Of a DNA stretch of 64,000 bases, positions 41,479 through 50,120 are shown in pieces. The stretch comes from Prevotella sp. (GTDB lineage: Bacteria > Bacteroidota > Bacteroidia > Bacteroidales > Bacteroidaceae), in NCBI GenBank assembly GCA_017459445.1, contig JAFUDJ010000005.1, forward strand, positions 1-64,000. The letters are read 5' to 3'. The position numbers and the translations under genes were made by a program. How positions within the stretch are numbered: the stretch's first letter is position 1; every line of letters begins with the position of its first letter. The notes beneath the pieces were generated by a model. It did not search any database, had not been told where the DNA came from, and saw nothing but the letters and a program-made list of their open reading frames with translations.

Positions 41479-43314
41479 TTACAGTTGCTGCATGTCGTAG
41501 AGGCGCTTATAGTATCCGTTCTTGGCTATGAGTTCCTCGTGCTGTCCGCGCTCCACGATTTCGCCTTCGTAGAGCACATAGATTTCGTCGGCGTTCTTAA
41601 TGGTCGACAGTCGGTGTGCAATGGCGATGGTCGTGCGCGACTTCATCAGTCGTTCCAGGGCCTCCTGCACCAGCCGCTCACTCTCCGTGTCGAGTGCCGA
41701 GGTAGCTTCGTCGAGGATGAGGATGGGCGGATTCTTCAGGATGGCACGGGCTATGGAGACGCGCTGGCGCTGTCCGCCGGAGAGCCGTCCTCCCCGGTCG
41801 CCAATCATCGTGTCGTAGCCGTTCTCCGACTCCATGATGAACTCGTGGGCATTGGCAATCTTGGCCGCCTCGACGACCTGTTCCATCGTGGCATTCTCCA
41901 CGCCGAACGTAATATTATTATAAAAGGTGTCGTTGAACAGGATGGCCTCCTGGTTCACGTTGCCGATGAGCGCCCGCAGCTCGGCGATGCGCACGTCCTT
42001 GATGTTTTTGCCGTCGATGAGCACCTCGCCCTCGCTGACATCGTGATAGCGCGGCACGAGGTCGACGAGCGTCGACTTGCCCGAGCCCGACTGTCCCACC
42101 AGCGCTATGGTCTTGCCCTTGGGCACCTTCAGGTTGATGTGCTTCAGCACCTCGCGGCCCTCTACGTAGTGGAACGAGACGTCGCGCAGCTCTATCTCCT
42201 GCTCGAAGTCAGCCATCGGCTTCGGTTGCTGCGGCTCCTTGATGGGGTTCTCGGCCTTCAGGATGAAGTCGATGCGGTCCATGGATGCCAGTCCGACGGG
42301 TATCTGGTAGGTCGCCTTCGAGAGGTCCTTCAGCGGGTTGATGACGCTATAGAGGATGACCATGAAGAAAATGAAGGTCGGAGCATCTATCAGGTTCGAG
42401 GCATTCAGGATGAGGTAGCCGCCGAACCATAGCACAACGACGATGATAACCGTGCCCAGGAATTCCGACATCGGGTGTGCGGCGTTCTGCCTCATGGTCA
42501 TGGCGCTGACCTCCCTGCGGTATTCCTCGTTGATGTTGACGAAGCGCCGCAGCATCTTGTGCTCGGCAATGAAGGCCTTGATGATGCGCAGTCCGCCCAA
42601 CGTCTCGTCGAGCTGTGCCAGCATGTCGCCCCAGCACCCCTGCACAGTAGCCGACTGGCTCTTCAGCTTACGGCTTACCACGCCCATGAGCCAGCCTGCC
42701 ACGGGTGCCACGATGATGACGAAGAGCGTCAGCTGCCAGCTCACGGTGAGCATGGTGGCGAAGCATACGATGATAGCAATGGGCTGCCTTATGAGCATGT
42801 CGATAGAGCTGGTGATGGAGTTCTCCACGGCTCCTACGTCCGACGACATGCGCGCAATGATGTCGCCCTTACGCTCTTCTGAGAAGAAGCTTAGCGGCAG
42901 CCGCAGCACCTTCTCATACACCTCGATGCGGATGTCGCGCACGATGCCCGTTCGCAAGGGTATCATGATGGCCGACGAGGCGAAGTATCCCAGCGTTTTC
43001 AGTCCCGTCATGACGATGAGAGCCAGTCCCATGTACACCAAGGTCATGAAGGCCCCGTGCACGTTGATGAGCTCCTGCACCCAAGCGTATGCGTTGTTGA
43101 CTACCAGGTCCTTGCTCAGGTGGTGCCAGTCCCACGGCTTGTAGGTATACACCGCCGTGTCAATCTTGAAGAGAATGTTCAGGATGGGTATCAGCACCAT
43201 GAACGAGAAGACGTTCATCCATTGCGACAGGAAGTTAAGAACTACCGACCATGCCAGGTATTTGCGGTACGGTCTGAGGTAGCGTGCCATGACGGAGAAA
43301 AACTGCTTCAGCAT
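41479..43314 (-). CDS. ABC exporter, MsbA-like half-transporter
   Basis: A 611-residue fused membrane/ATPase half-transporter, probably moving lipid or lipid-linked substrates across the inner membrane as a homodimer. About six transmembrane segments lie in residues 1-330. The ATPase domain has Walker A VGQSGSGKST (near 400), LSGGQRQRVSIARAI signature (near 505) and Walker B ILILDEATSALD. The linker KPMADFEQEIELRDVSF precedes it. It follows the LTA-synthase-like gene by 58 bp on the same strand, as the last gene of the miaB operon. Lipid A export is the classic role of this family; the substrate here is not proven. Confidence 0.88.
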   Translation of the reverse strand: MLKQFFSVMARYLRPYRKYLAWSVVLNFLSQWMNVFSFMVLIPILNILFKIDTAVYTYKPWDWHHLSKDLVVNNAYAWVQELINVHGAFMTLVYMGLALIVMTGLKTLGYFASSAIMIPLRTGIVRDIRIEVYEKVLRLPLSFFSEERKGDIIARMSSDVGAVENSITSSIDMLIRQPIAIIVCFATMLTVSWQLTLFVIIVAPVAGWLMGVVSRKLKSQSATVQGCWGDMLAQLDETLGGLRIIKAFIAEHKMLRRFVNINEEYRREVSAMTMRQNAAHPMSEFLGTVIIVVVLWFGGYLILNASNLIDAPTFIFFMVILYSVINPLKDLSKATYQIPVGLASMDRIDFILKAENPIKEPQQPKPMADFEQEIELRDVSFHYVEGREVLKHINLKVPKGKTIALVGQSGSGKSTLVDLVPRYHDVSEGEVLIDGKNIKDVRIAELRALIGNVNQEAILFNDTFYNNITFGVENATMEQVVEAAKIANAHEFIMESENGYDTMIGDRGGRLSGGQRQRVSIARAILKNPPILILDEATSALDTESERLVQEALERLMKSRTTIAIAHRLSTIKNADEIYVLYEGEIVERGQHEELIAKNGYYKRLYDMQQL

Positions 43315-43372
43315 GTGTTGTCGTTTATTAGGTTTTCTTTTTACTTTTGGCTTGCGCCGTTATCGGGTGCGC

Positions 43373-45358
43373 CTATGGCTGCAGGCGGTCCTGCACCATG
43401 CGCTCCATGTATTGCTGGATGATGGCTTTCAGCTCGCGCTCCATGCGCTGCTGCTGCGGCACGCGCCCGAGCAGGTTCTGCTGCATCAGCGAGTCGGTCA
43501 GCGCATAGACAGCCTTCGTCTGCTGTCCGTCGAACTGTAGCACGTGTCCGTGCTTGACATACTGGTAAATGCCGTTCAGGTAGTTGACGGCCCACGTCTC
43601 TTCTGCCGGTGTCGCCAGCAGGTCGATGCCGAAGGCCACATACGGCTTGTGGTAGTTCAGCATGCCCATCAGCGTCGGCATGATGTCAATCTGCTGTGCT
43701 ATCTTGTCCTGCACCTCCGGCCGGAAGTCGGCGTTGCCCGGCTCATATATAATAATAGGTGAAGCGAAGCCGCCCAGGTCGGTCTGGTATTCCAGGTGGT
43801 CGCTCATGTTGGTATGGTCGCTGGTGAGCACGAAGATGGTGTTGTGGTACCAGGGCTGCCGACTGGCCGTCTCGAAAAACTTGCGCAGCGCCATGTCGGT
43901 GTACCTGATGCACTTGTGCATGATGATGCCCTCTTCGGGGAACACCTCCTTGTATTTCTCCGGCACGACGTACGGATGGTGGCTGCTGGCCGTGAAGACA
44001 GCGGTCATGAAGGGCTCTTTCATCTCCGACATCTTGGCGGCATAGTACTGAAGGAAGGGCTCGTCCCAGATGGCCCACATGCCGTCGAAGTCGGCGTCGC
44101 CGTCGAAGCGCTCGTCGTCGTTGAAGTCCTCGCGGCCATAGTAGTGCCTGAAGCCCGTCGAGCGGGCAAAGGCCTGGAAGCCCATGGAGCCGCGCTGCGC
44201 TCCGTGGAAGAACGCCGTCTCGTAGCCCTCGGCGCCCAGCAGTGCTGCGATGCCGCCGACATGGTTCATGGAGGCCGGCGTAAGGAAGAACGGTTCCACG
44301 AACATGGGTATGCTGCTCAGCACCGACGGCATGCCGTCGATGCTCTTGCGCCCGTTGCAGAAGGAGTATTTAAAGGTGATGCTCTTGGCTATCAGCGAGT
44401 CGACGAACGGCGTATAGCCCCGGTAGCGGCCGTCGTCGAGTGTCCGGTTCAAGGCGCCGATGTACTCGCGGCCGAAGCTTTCGACGATGAGCACGACGAC
44501 ATTCTTGAGGCGGGAATGGGGCTTGGCAAATGGCGAACGGGCCGCCACGCTGTCCTGCGGCACATGGAGGGGGGAGTATACGGCGGCCATCTCAGCCTCG
44601 CTCCTGTAGTAGCCGGGCACTACGAAGACTGCCTTCCCGATGGTGCGATACAGCGAGAACGGCGTGTTCAGCACCAGCGCCGCCTCCATGGGACGGTCGA
44701 CATACTGGTTGGCATTGGATATGGTGATGGGGCGCACGGCTGTTGCGAAGCCGCCCCGTATGCCTGCCACGACGAAGGGTGCCAGCAGCAACAGCGACAG
44801 CAGCGTGGCCACGTCGTAGTGCCACCAGCGGTATTCGGTGCCTTTGATGCCCGTCGTGCGGTACAGTCGCCATGCCCCCCACATCAGCAACAGGAACACA
44901 ACCAGCAGGTAGGCATGGTTGAGTGTCTCGGTGAGGAAGATGCCCAGCAGGTTGTCCTCGTTGGCAAACTCGCTGAAAACGGTCGTCGTCGTGCGGCGCA
45001 TGGTAAAGCGGAAATAGACGGCATCGCACAGGTTCGCGGCCAGGGCCACGCCGTTGACGGCCATGAACAGCGCGCGGCAGACGCGCTGCCACAGCGCCGT
45101 CTCCTTCATCTGCAGCGGCAGGAGCATCATGACGATGTAGGGCACGTTGGTGACCATGACGGCACTGACGTCGAACACCATGCCGCCTGCCAGCATCTCC
45201 ATGAGGTGCCCCCACGACAGGTTGGGCACGAAGTAGCTCCAGTTCTCCACGAGATAGACGAGGCGTGCCAGGAAATACAGCACAAAGGCTGTCAGCAGGT
45301 TCCAGCCGACGGCAGCCAACGGTGCCCATACGCCCAGCGGTTCAAAGTCCTTCCTCAT
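43373..45358 (-). CDS. LTA-synthase-family sulfatase-like membrane enzyme
   Basis: A 661-residue protein of the alkaline-phosphatase/sulfatase superfamily. Four to five N-terminal transmembrane segments (residues about 15-215) anchor a periplasmic catalytic domain. Metal and nucleophile regions are VVLIVESFGREY (first Glu), NGRKSIDGMPS (the Ser is the probable nucleophile in place of the usual Thr), FTASSHHPY, and LTSDHTNMSDH (Asp/His metal ligands). Family members transfer phosphoglycerol or phosphoethanolamine onto lipids or glycans; in a Gram-negative cell this is more likely lipid A or glycan decoration than teichoic acid synthesis. It is co-transcribed with miaB (6-bp gap) and the MsbA-like exporter, which fits envelope lipid modification. 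Confidence 0.85.
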   Translation of the reverse strand: MRKDFEPLGVWAPLAAVGWNLLTAFVLYFLARLVYLVENWSYFVPNLSWGHLMEMLAGGMVFDVSAVMVTNVPYIVMMLLPLQMKETALWQRVCRALFMAVNGVALAANLCDAVYFRFTMRRTTTTVFSEFANEDNLLGIFLTETLNHAYLLVVFLLLMWGAWRLYRTTGIKGTEYRWWHYDVATLLSLLLLAPFVVAGIRGGFATAVRPITISNANQYVDRPMEAALVLNTPFSLYRTIGKAVFVVPGYYRSEAEMAAVYSPLHVPQDSVAARSPFAKPHSRLKNVVVLIVESFGREYIGALNRTLDDGRYRGYTPFVDSLIAKSITFKYSFCNGRKSIDGMPSVLSSIPMFVEPFFLTPASMNHVGGIAALLGAEGYETAFFHGAQRGSMGFQAFARSTGFRHYYGREDFNDDERFDGDADFDGMWAIWDEPFLQYYAAKMSEMKEPFMTAVFTASSHHPYVVPEKYKEVFPEEGIIMHKCIRYTDMALRKFFETASRQPWYHNTIFVLTSDHTNMSDHLEYQTDLGGFASPIIIYEPGNADFRPEVQDKIAQQIDIMPTLMGMLNYHKPYVAFGIDLLATPAEETWAVNYLNGIYQYVKHGHVLQFDGQQTKAVYALTDSLMQQNLLGRVPQQQRMERELKAIIQQYMERMVQDRLQP

Positions 45359-45364
45359 GCGTAC

Positions 45365-46753
45365 CTATTCTATTATCTCTCCAAACAGTGTGGCACTGGT
45401 GCTTCCCGTGATGCGGACGCGCACCGTCTCGCCGATGTGGTGCGTCCCTTTGTCCACCACCACGGCCTTGTTCTGCTCCGTGCGCCCCATCAGCTGCTGG
45501 CGGCTGCGCTTCGAGAAGCTTTCCAACAGCACGTCGAACTCGCGGCTCTCGTCCTTTTTGTTCTGCCGGGCCGAGATGTCCGTCTGCAGGGCTATCAGCT
45601 CGTTGAGCCGCCGTATCTTCACCTCCTCGGGCACGTCGTCGGGCAGATGCTTCGAGGCATACGTGCCCGGGCGCTCGGAATACTTGAACATAAACGCGGA
45701 GTCGTAGCCCACCTCGCGCATCAGCGACAGCGACAGCTGGTGGTCTTCCTCCGTCTCGGAGTGGTAGCCTACGAAGATGTCCGTCGACAGGCCGCAGTCG
45801 GGTATGATGCGGCGGATGGCTGCCACGCGGTCGAGATACCATTCGCGCGTGTACTTGCGGTTCATCAGTTTCAGTATGCGGTCGCTGCCGCTCTGCACGG
45901 GCAGGTGGATATGCTTGCAGACGTTGGGCATCTCGGCGATGACGCGCAGCGTCTCGTCGCTCATGTCCTTGGGGTGCGAGGTGGTGAAGCGGACGCGCAG
46001 CTCAGGCACTTCGGCGGCCACGCGGCGTAATAGCTCCGGAAAGCCCGGATTGTCCGCTGTGTCCGGATTGTCCGGAAGGCCCGGATTCTCCGGGAAGCGG
46101 TAGCTGTTCACGTTCTGTCCGAGCAGCGTCACCTCCTTGAAGCCACGGTCGCGGAGGTCGCGCACCTCGCGAAGGATGCTCTCGATGTCGCGGCTGCGCT
46201 CCCGTCCCCTCGTATAGGGCACGATGCAGTAGTGGCAGAAGTTGTTGCAGCCGCGCATGATGCTGACGAAACCGCCTATCCGTGCACCGTGCAGGCGCTG
46301 CGGGACGACGTCGCGATAGGTCTCCGTGGTCGACAGCTCGATGTTCATCGCCTTATGGCCCGTCTCGGCCTGCGCTATCAGGTCGGGCAGGGAGAGGTAT
46401 GCATCGGGGCCCGCCACGAGGTCGCAGTGGTGGTGCTCCAGCAGGTCGGCCTTCACGCGCTCGGCCATGCATCCTAACACGCCGATGATGAGCGGCGGCC
46501 GCGCTGCCCCGCCCTCCGGGGCGAGGGCGCCCTTGCCCTGGCGCTGGCGCCTGATGGCGGCGAGGGCGTCGAGGCGGTGATAGATTTTCTGCTCGGCGTT
46601 GTCGCGCACGGAACAGGTGTTCAGGAACACGGCGTCGGCGTCGTCGATGGTCTCCGCAGGCTCGTAGCCGGCCATCTGCATGACGGAGGCCACCACCTCG
46701 GAGTCGGCCACGTTCATCTGGCATCCGTAGGTCTCAATATACAGTTTCTTCAT
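45365..46753 (-). CDS. miaB: tRNA-2-methylthio-N6-dimethylallyladenosine synthase
   Basis: A radical-SAM enzyme that adds a methylthio group to i6A37 of tRNAs reading UNN codons. It is 462 residues. The N-terminal Fe-S domain has YGCQMN, NTCSVRD and GCMAER cysteines (near 10, 47 and 93); the radical-SAM cluster is CNNFCHYC (near 170). A C-terminal TRAM-type domain ends in GSTSATLFGEIIE. Two inserts are unusual: RRQRQGKGALAPEGG (near 75) and a proline/asparagine repeat PENPGLPDNPDTADNPGFP (near 230), the latter encoded by short tandem CCGGATTGTCCG-like repeats. It starts an operon with the LTA-synthase-like and MsbA-like genes. Confidence 0.95.
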   Translation of the reverse strand: MKKLYIETYGCQMNVADSEVVASVMQMAGYEPAETIDDADAVFLNTCSVRDNAEQKIYHRLDALAAIRRQRQGKGALAPEGGAARPPLIIGVLGCMAERVKADLLEHHHCDLVAGPDAYLSLPDLIAQAETGHKAMNIELSTTETYRDVVPQRLHGARIGGFVSIMRGCNNFCHYCIVPYTRGRERSRDIESILREVRDLRDRGFKEVTLLGQNVNSYRFPENPGLPDNPDTADNPGFPELLRRVAAEVPELRVRFTTSHPKDMSDETLRVIAEMPNVCKHIHLPVQSGSDRILKLMNRKYTREWYLDRVAAIRRIIPDCGLSTDIFVGYHSETEEDHQLSLSLMREVGYDSAFMFKYSERPGTYASKHLPDDVPEEVKIRRLNELIALQTDISARQNKKDESREFDVLLESFSKRSRQQLMGRTEQNKAVVVDKGTHHIGETVRVRITGSTSATLFGEIIE

Positions 46754-46778
46754 GTGTGTGCTTATCTTCTCTGGGGTG

Positions 46779-46810
46779 CAAAGGTACGATTAAGTAACCA
46801 AAAAACCAAA
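46779..46810 (-). promoter_or_regulatory. Promoter of the miaB operon
   Basis: TTTG (complement of 46807-46810), 20 nt, TACCTTTG (complement of 46779-46786), 26 bp before the miaB ATG. Confidence 0.8.
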
Positions 46811-46815
46811 ATTTA

Positions 46816-46847
46816 TTTGGCATTTTACATGCTTAATCGTACCTTTG
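46816..46847 (+). promoter_or_regulatory. murF upstream promoter P1
   Basis: TTTG at 46816-46819, 20 nt, TACCTTTG at 46840-46847. Back-to-back with the miaB promoter, with only 5 bp between the two -33 boxes. Confidence 0.72.
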
Positions 46848-46903
46848 CCGTTGCAAACAACGGCGAAGGTACTCACGCTCGACAAAAAAAGAAAGCGGTT
46901 TCT

Positions 46904-46934
46904 TTTGTTTTGTTCTCGCTTAATCGTACCTTTG
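46904..46934 (+). promoter_or_regulatory. murF proximal promoter P2
   Basis: TTTG at 46904-46907, 19 nt, TACCTTTG at 46927-46934, 20 bp before the murF ATG. The last 15 bp (CTTAATCGTACCTTTG) repeat those of P1. Confidence 0.78.
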
Positions 46935-46954
46935 CAGCAAACTTTTTGAAATCT

Positions 46955-48265
46955 ATGGCAGACATTAAAGAATTGTATAAGCTGTATCAGCAGCATCCCT
47001 GTATCACGACCGACTCCCGGAACTGCCCGGAAGGCAGCATCTTCTTAGCCCTGAAGGGCACCACGTTCGACGGCAACCAGTATGCCTTGCAGGCTTTGGA
47101 GCAAGGCTGTGCATACGCTATCGTGGACGAGGCGATAGCGGGGGAGCGCGTGATACGCGTGGACGACTGCCTCCAGACCTTCAAGGAGCTGGCCCGCGAG
47201 CACCGCCGGCAGTTCGACATCCCCGTGGTCGGCATCACCGGCACCAACGGCAAGACGACTACCAAGGAGCTTGTCCGTGCCGTGCTTGAACGGTGCTACC
47301 GCGTGATGGCCACGGAGGGCAACTTCAACAACGACGTCGGCGTGCCCAAGACGCTGTTCCGGCTGAGCCAGGAGCACGACATCGCCGTGGTGGAGATGGG
47401 CGCCTCGCACCCCGGCGACATCAAGACGCTGGTGGAGACGGCGGAGCCTACCTGCGGCCTCATCACCAATGTGGGGCGTGCCCACCTGCAGGGCTTCGGC
47501 TCGTTCGAGGGTGTCTGCCGCACGAAAGGCGAGCTTTACGACTATCTGTTTGCGCACCAGCTGCCCGTATTTGTCAACCACGACAACGAACACCTCATGC
47601 GGATGTCCGACCGGTTTATTGACGTATATTACTATGGTCAGCACGACCATGAGGACGTGCTGATTCTCGGCGAGGTGGTCCGCTGCGACCCCTTCCTGAC
47701 CTTCCGCTGGCGTGAGCAGGACCACGACGCAGGCTATATCGGCGACTGGATGGAGGTGAAGACCCACCTCATCGGCGCCTACAACCTCGACAACCTGCTG
47801 GCAGCCATCACCGTGGGTTATGTCAACGACGTGCCGTTTGAAGAGATTAACCTGGCCTTGCAGCACTACGTGCCGACCAACAACCGCTCGCAGCTGACGG
47901 AGACGCAGCACAACCGCCTCATCGTCGACGCCTATAACGCCAACCCTACCAGCATGCAGGCCGCCATCGACAACTTCCGCCTGATGGACGTTCCACGCAA
48001 GATGGCCATCCTGGGCGACATGCGCGAGCTGGGCGACGTCAGCGCGGAGGAGCACCAGCGCGTCGCCGACATGCTCCAAGAGGCCGGCTTCGACGAGGTA
48101 TGGCTGGTGGGCGAGGAGTTTGAAAAGACGCACAGCCCCTTCCGAACCTTCCCGGATGTCGAGGCGGTCAAGGCTGCCATTGCCCTGGAGCAGCCCCGCA
48201 ACTACTATATCCTTATCAAAGGCAGCAACGGCATCAAGCTGTTCCAGCTGCCTGAATTCCTTTAG
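46955..48265 (+). CDS. murF: UDP-N-acetylmuramoyl-tripeptide--D-alanyl-D-alanine ligase
   Basis: Cytosolic peptidoglycan ligase that adds D-Ala-D-Ala to UDP-MurNAc-tripeptide using ATP. It is 436 residues from the ATG at 46955. An N-terminal substrate domain includes ITTDSRNCPEGSIFLALKG, the ATP loop is GITGTNGKTTTKEL (near 93-106), the central domain has VVEMGASHPGDI and ITNVGRAHLQGFGS, and the C-terminal domain has DAYNANPTSMQAAID and ILGDMRELG. Lengths and motifs fit MurF rather than MurC, D or E. It is transcribed alone from two consensus promoters, away from the main cell-wall cluster, and faces recO at its 3' end. Confidence 0.93.
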   Translation: MADIKELYKLYQQHPCITTDSRNCPEGSIFLALKGTTFDGNQYALQALEQGCAYAIVDEAIAGERVIRVDDCLQTFKELAREHRRQFDIPVVGITGTNGKTTTKELVRAVLERCYRVMATEGNFNNDVGVPKTLFRLSQEHDIAVVEMGASHPGDIKTLVETAEPTCGLITNVGRAHLQGFGSFEGVCRTKGELYDYLFAHQLPVFVNHDNEHLMRMSDRFIDVYYYGQHDHEDVLILGEVVRCDPFLTFRWREQDHDAGYIGDWMEVKTHLIGAYNLDNLLAAITVGYVNDVPFEEINLALQHYVPTNNRSQLTETQHNRLIVDAYNANPTSMQAAIDNFRLMDVPRKMAILGDMRELGDVSAEEHQRVADMLQEAGFDEVWLVGEEFEKTHSPFRTFPDVEAVKAAIALEQPRNYYILIKGSNGIKLFQLPEFL

Positions 48266-48318
48266 TCTGACACGGCTTTGAGGCCGGACGCCGGTGACAA
48301 GCATTCCACCCGCTTCCG

Positions 48319-48490
48319 ACTTTTATGGCAAACGGAGCGCACTTTTATGTCAAACAGTGCGGACTTTTATGGCATTTAGCTCCGACTTTTATGGCATATA
48401 GTACATACAAAATGCCATAAAAGTCCGCTCCGTTTGACATAAAAGTCCGCACAAAGTGAAAGGAAAGCGTGCGCCGTATGCCATAAAAGC
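48319..48490. repeat. Palindromic array of 22-bp-phased repeats
   Basis: ACTTTTATGKCA occurs four times at exactly 22-bp spacing (48319, 48341, 48363, 48385). After a centre near 48405 the complement TGMCATAAAAGT occurs at 48413 and 48435, and again at 48479, which is 44 bp on, so the 48457 position has decayed. It fills the gap between convergent murF and recO. The remaining bases of the gap (48266-48318, 48491-48543) show nothing I recognise. The unit resembles that at 8896-9003. Confidence 0.85.
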
Positions 48491-48543
48491 CGGGCGCAAC
48501 CGCAGGCATTTCAGGACGCAACGGACGGAAAAGGCCGAACGGC

Positions 48544-49266
48544 CTACCATAGTTCCTGAAGGACGGCCAGGCTCTTCAGCTCCGGAAACTGGGGGATGTG
48601 GTGGCGATAGTAGGCGAGGAGGACGGCGGTGACGCGGTTGCGGTCGCTGCGCGACAGGCGGAACAGGTGCATCGTGGGGAAGTCCATGCGCATCAAGACG
48701 TGCACCAGACGCGACTCGTCGGGTTGGAGGAAGTCGCGGTGCATGGGTACGGTGGCGGAGAAGGCACCCGCGCGGAGGTCGAAGACCTGGCCGTCGGCAT
48801 AGTCGTCGACGTTGGGATAGAAGCCGAGGAAGCGCGACAGGTGCATCAGGAACGTCAGATGGAAGTTGGCATAGCCGCCACGGGCCATGTCGAGCCACTG
48901 CATGGAGTCGCAGACGTAGGCAAAGAGCGGCTCGTTCTGCTGCTCGGAGCGCAGGGCATGGTAGAGGAATTCGGCGGTGAACAGGGTGATGGCCAGCTTC
49001 TCGGGCGCAAAGGGGATGGTGGCATAGGCCAGCAGCAGACGGGCGTCCTTCAGCTTCTGCAGCTGCGTGCGGGGCCGCAGGTCGCACTCCACGGAGAGCA
49101 GCGTCATGGGCTGGAAGTACTGCTTCTTCAGATGCGACTTCGGCGTCTTGGGCACCGGCACGATAAACGACACGCGACCGGCTGCGCGGGTGAACATATC
49201 CACGATAAGCCGGGTCTCGCCGTACTTAAAAGAATGGAGCACAATGGCCTCTGTCTTCACTAACAT
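48544..49266 (-). CDS. recO: DNA repair protein RecO
   Basis: RecF-pathway protein that anneals strands and helps load RecA on SSB-coated DNA. It is 240 residues from the ATG at 49266. The N-terminal OB-fold starts MLVKTEAIVLHSFKYGE and has VPKTPKSHLKKQYFQPMTLL; a helical C-terminal domain follows (AEFLYHALRSEQQNEPLF, FLMHLSRFLGFYPN). The Cys4 zinc site found in some RecO proteins is absent, as in many Bacteroidota. A frame extending 15 residues upstream lacks family similarity. It lies between convergent murF and the divergent tRNA-Glu. Confidence 0.9.
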   Translation of the reverse strand: MLVKTEAIVLHSFKYGETRLIVDMFTRAAGRVSFIVPVPKTPKSHLKKQYFQPMTLLSVECDLRPRTQLQKLKDARLLLAYATIPFAPEKLAITLFTAEFLYHALRSEQQNEPLFAYVCDSMQWLDMARGGYANFHLTFLMHLSRFLGFYPNVDDYADGQVFDLRAGAFSATVPMHRDFLQPDESRLVHVLMRMDFPTMHLFRLSRSDRNRVTAVLLAYYRHHIPQFPELKSLAVLQELW

Positions 49267-49398
49267 GAGGGCAAAATTACGAAAAATATGGAACATTGGA
49301 ACACGGAACATGGAACATTTTTGCGCCGAATTGGTTAAATAACGTTAACAGAATTAAAAAGTTCCATGCTCTATGCACCATGTTCGATAAAAAAATAG

Positions 49399-49406
49399 TA
49401 CCTTTG
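49399..49406 (+). promoter_or_regulatory. -7 element for tRNA-Glu
   Basis: TACCTTTG lies 20 bp before the tRNA. The upstream region has no good TTTG at the expected place, so only the -7 is supported. Confidence 0.55.
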
Positions 49407-49426
49407 CACCCGCTTTTAACGGCGAT

Positions 49427-49498
49427 GGTCCCTTCGTCTATCGGTTAGGACGAGAGATTTTCATTCTCTAAAGAGGAGTTCGACTCTCCTAGGGACTA
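49427..49498 (+). tRNA. tRNA-Glu (UUC)
   Basis: A 72-nt cloverleaf. The acceptor GGTCCCT pairs with AGGGACT (one G-U at the end), followed by discriminator A. The D arm contains GTCTATCGGTTAGGAC. The anticodon arm is AGAGA-TTTTCAT-TCTCT with anticodon TTC, and the T arm contains GTTCGACTC. CCA is not encoded. rpsT lies 190 bp downstream, with a structured spacer between them. Confidence 0.95.
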
Positions 49499-49554
49499 CA
49501 GCGAAATGAAGCAATTAGAAAATTAAAGAATCAAAAATCAGAAAATAATTAAAT

Positions 49555-49660
49555 CCGCCATCGGCACAGCCAAGTGCTACCGGTAAACCGGAAAAGGTGG
49601 CGGAGGGTGTAACAACCCGCCCAGGGCAGTCCGCGAGACGCAAGACCCACAAGCTTTAAG
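49555..49660 (+). ncRNA. Structured leader or small RNA upstream of rpsT
   Basis: CCGCCA (49555-49560) pairs with TGGCGG (49598-49603), enclosing two hairpins (CGGCAC...GTGCTACCG and CCGGTAAACCGG). Next comes GGGTGTAACAACCC, then a GC-rich segment ending CCCACAAGC. The A/T-rich surroundings make this stand out. It may be an autoregulatory leader for ribosomal protein S20 or a separate RNA processed with the tRNA. No family was assigned. Confidence 0.5.
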
Positions 49661-49688
49661 TTCAACAATTAAAACAATTAAAATTAAA

Positions 49689-49943
49689 ATGGCAAACCAC
49701 AAATCGTCTCTGAAGAGAATTCGTCAGACAAAAACCCGTGCAGAGCACAACCACTACTATGCAAAAACCATGCGCAACGCCGTCCGTAAGCTGCGCGCCA
49801 TGACCAATAAGGAAGAGGCTGTGGCCCTGTACCCGAAAGTGCAGAAGATGCTGGACAAGCTGGCTAAGACCAACATCATCCACAAGAACAAGGCCGCAAA
49901 CCTGAAATCGAGCCTTGCGCTGCACATCAGCAAGCTGGGTTAA
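49689..49943 (+). CDS. rpsT: 30S ribosomal protein S20
   Basis: An 84-residue, strongly basic, helical ribosomal protein that binds the 5' domain of 16S rRNA. The sequence [17 protein letters not shown] at the N terminus, [15 protein letters not shown] in the middle and [17 protein letters not shown] at the end is characteristic. It is 190 bp downstream of tRNA-Glu with a folded leader between, and ends before a strong terminator. S20 synthesis is autoregulated in some bacteria; whether that holds here is not shown by sequence. Confidence 0.97.
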   Translation: MANHKSSLKRIRQTKTRAEHNHYYAKTMRNAVRKLRAMTNKEEAVALYPKVQKMLDKLAKTNIIHKNKAANLKSSLALHISKLG

Positions 49944-49965
49944 AGTTTTAATACCATGCATAACG

Positions 49966-50003
49966 GGCTGCTATCCTGTAACGGGTGGCAGCCTTTTTAT
50001 TTT
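49966..50003 (+). terminator. Terminator of rpsT
   Basis: An 11-bp stem (GGCTGCTATCC with GGGTGGCAGCC, G-T pairs included) is followed by TTTTTATTTTAT. Confidence 0.85.
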
Positions 50004-50023
50004 ATAAAAAATAAACACTTTTC

Positions 50024-50056
50024 TTTCGTTTAAGTCACTTTTATTTTGTAATTTTG
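50024..50056 (+). promoter_or_regulatory. Promoter of gyrB
   Basis: TTTC at 50024-50027, 21 nt, TAATTTTG at 50049-50056. The match to consensus is fair. The transcript would have a leader of about 58 nt. Confidence 0.55.
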
Positions 50057-50120
50057 CAGCTCGAAACTCCGTTTCCGCCTTGCTGCGGGCAAGGACCTAA
50101 TTTTGACTACAAACAAAACA

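Noticed and set aside
43796..46030. 744-residue plus-strand frame opposite the LTA-synthase-like and miaB genes
   Set aside because: Antisense of two clear enzymes; composition is typical of a shadow frame.
48319..48490. Phased repeats as a CRISPR array
   Set aside because: The 22-bp period is too short, the array reverses orientation at its centre, and intervening bases are not spacer-like.
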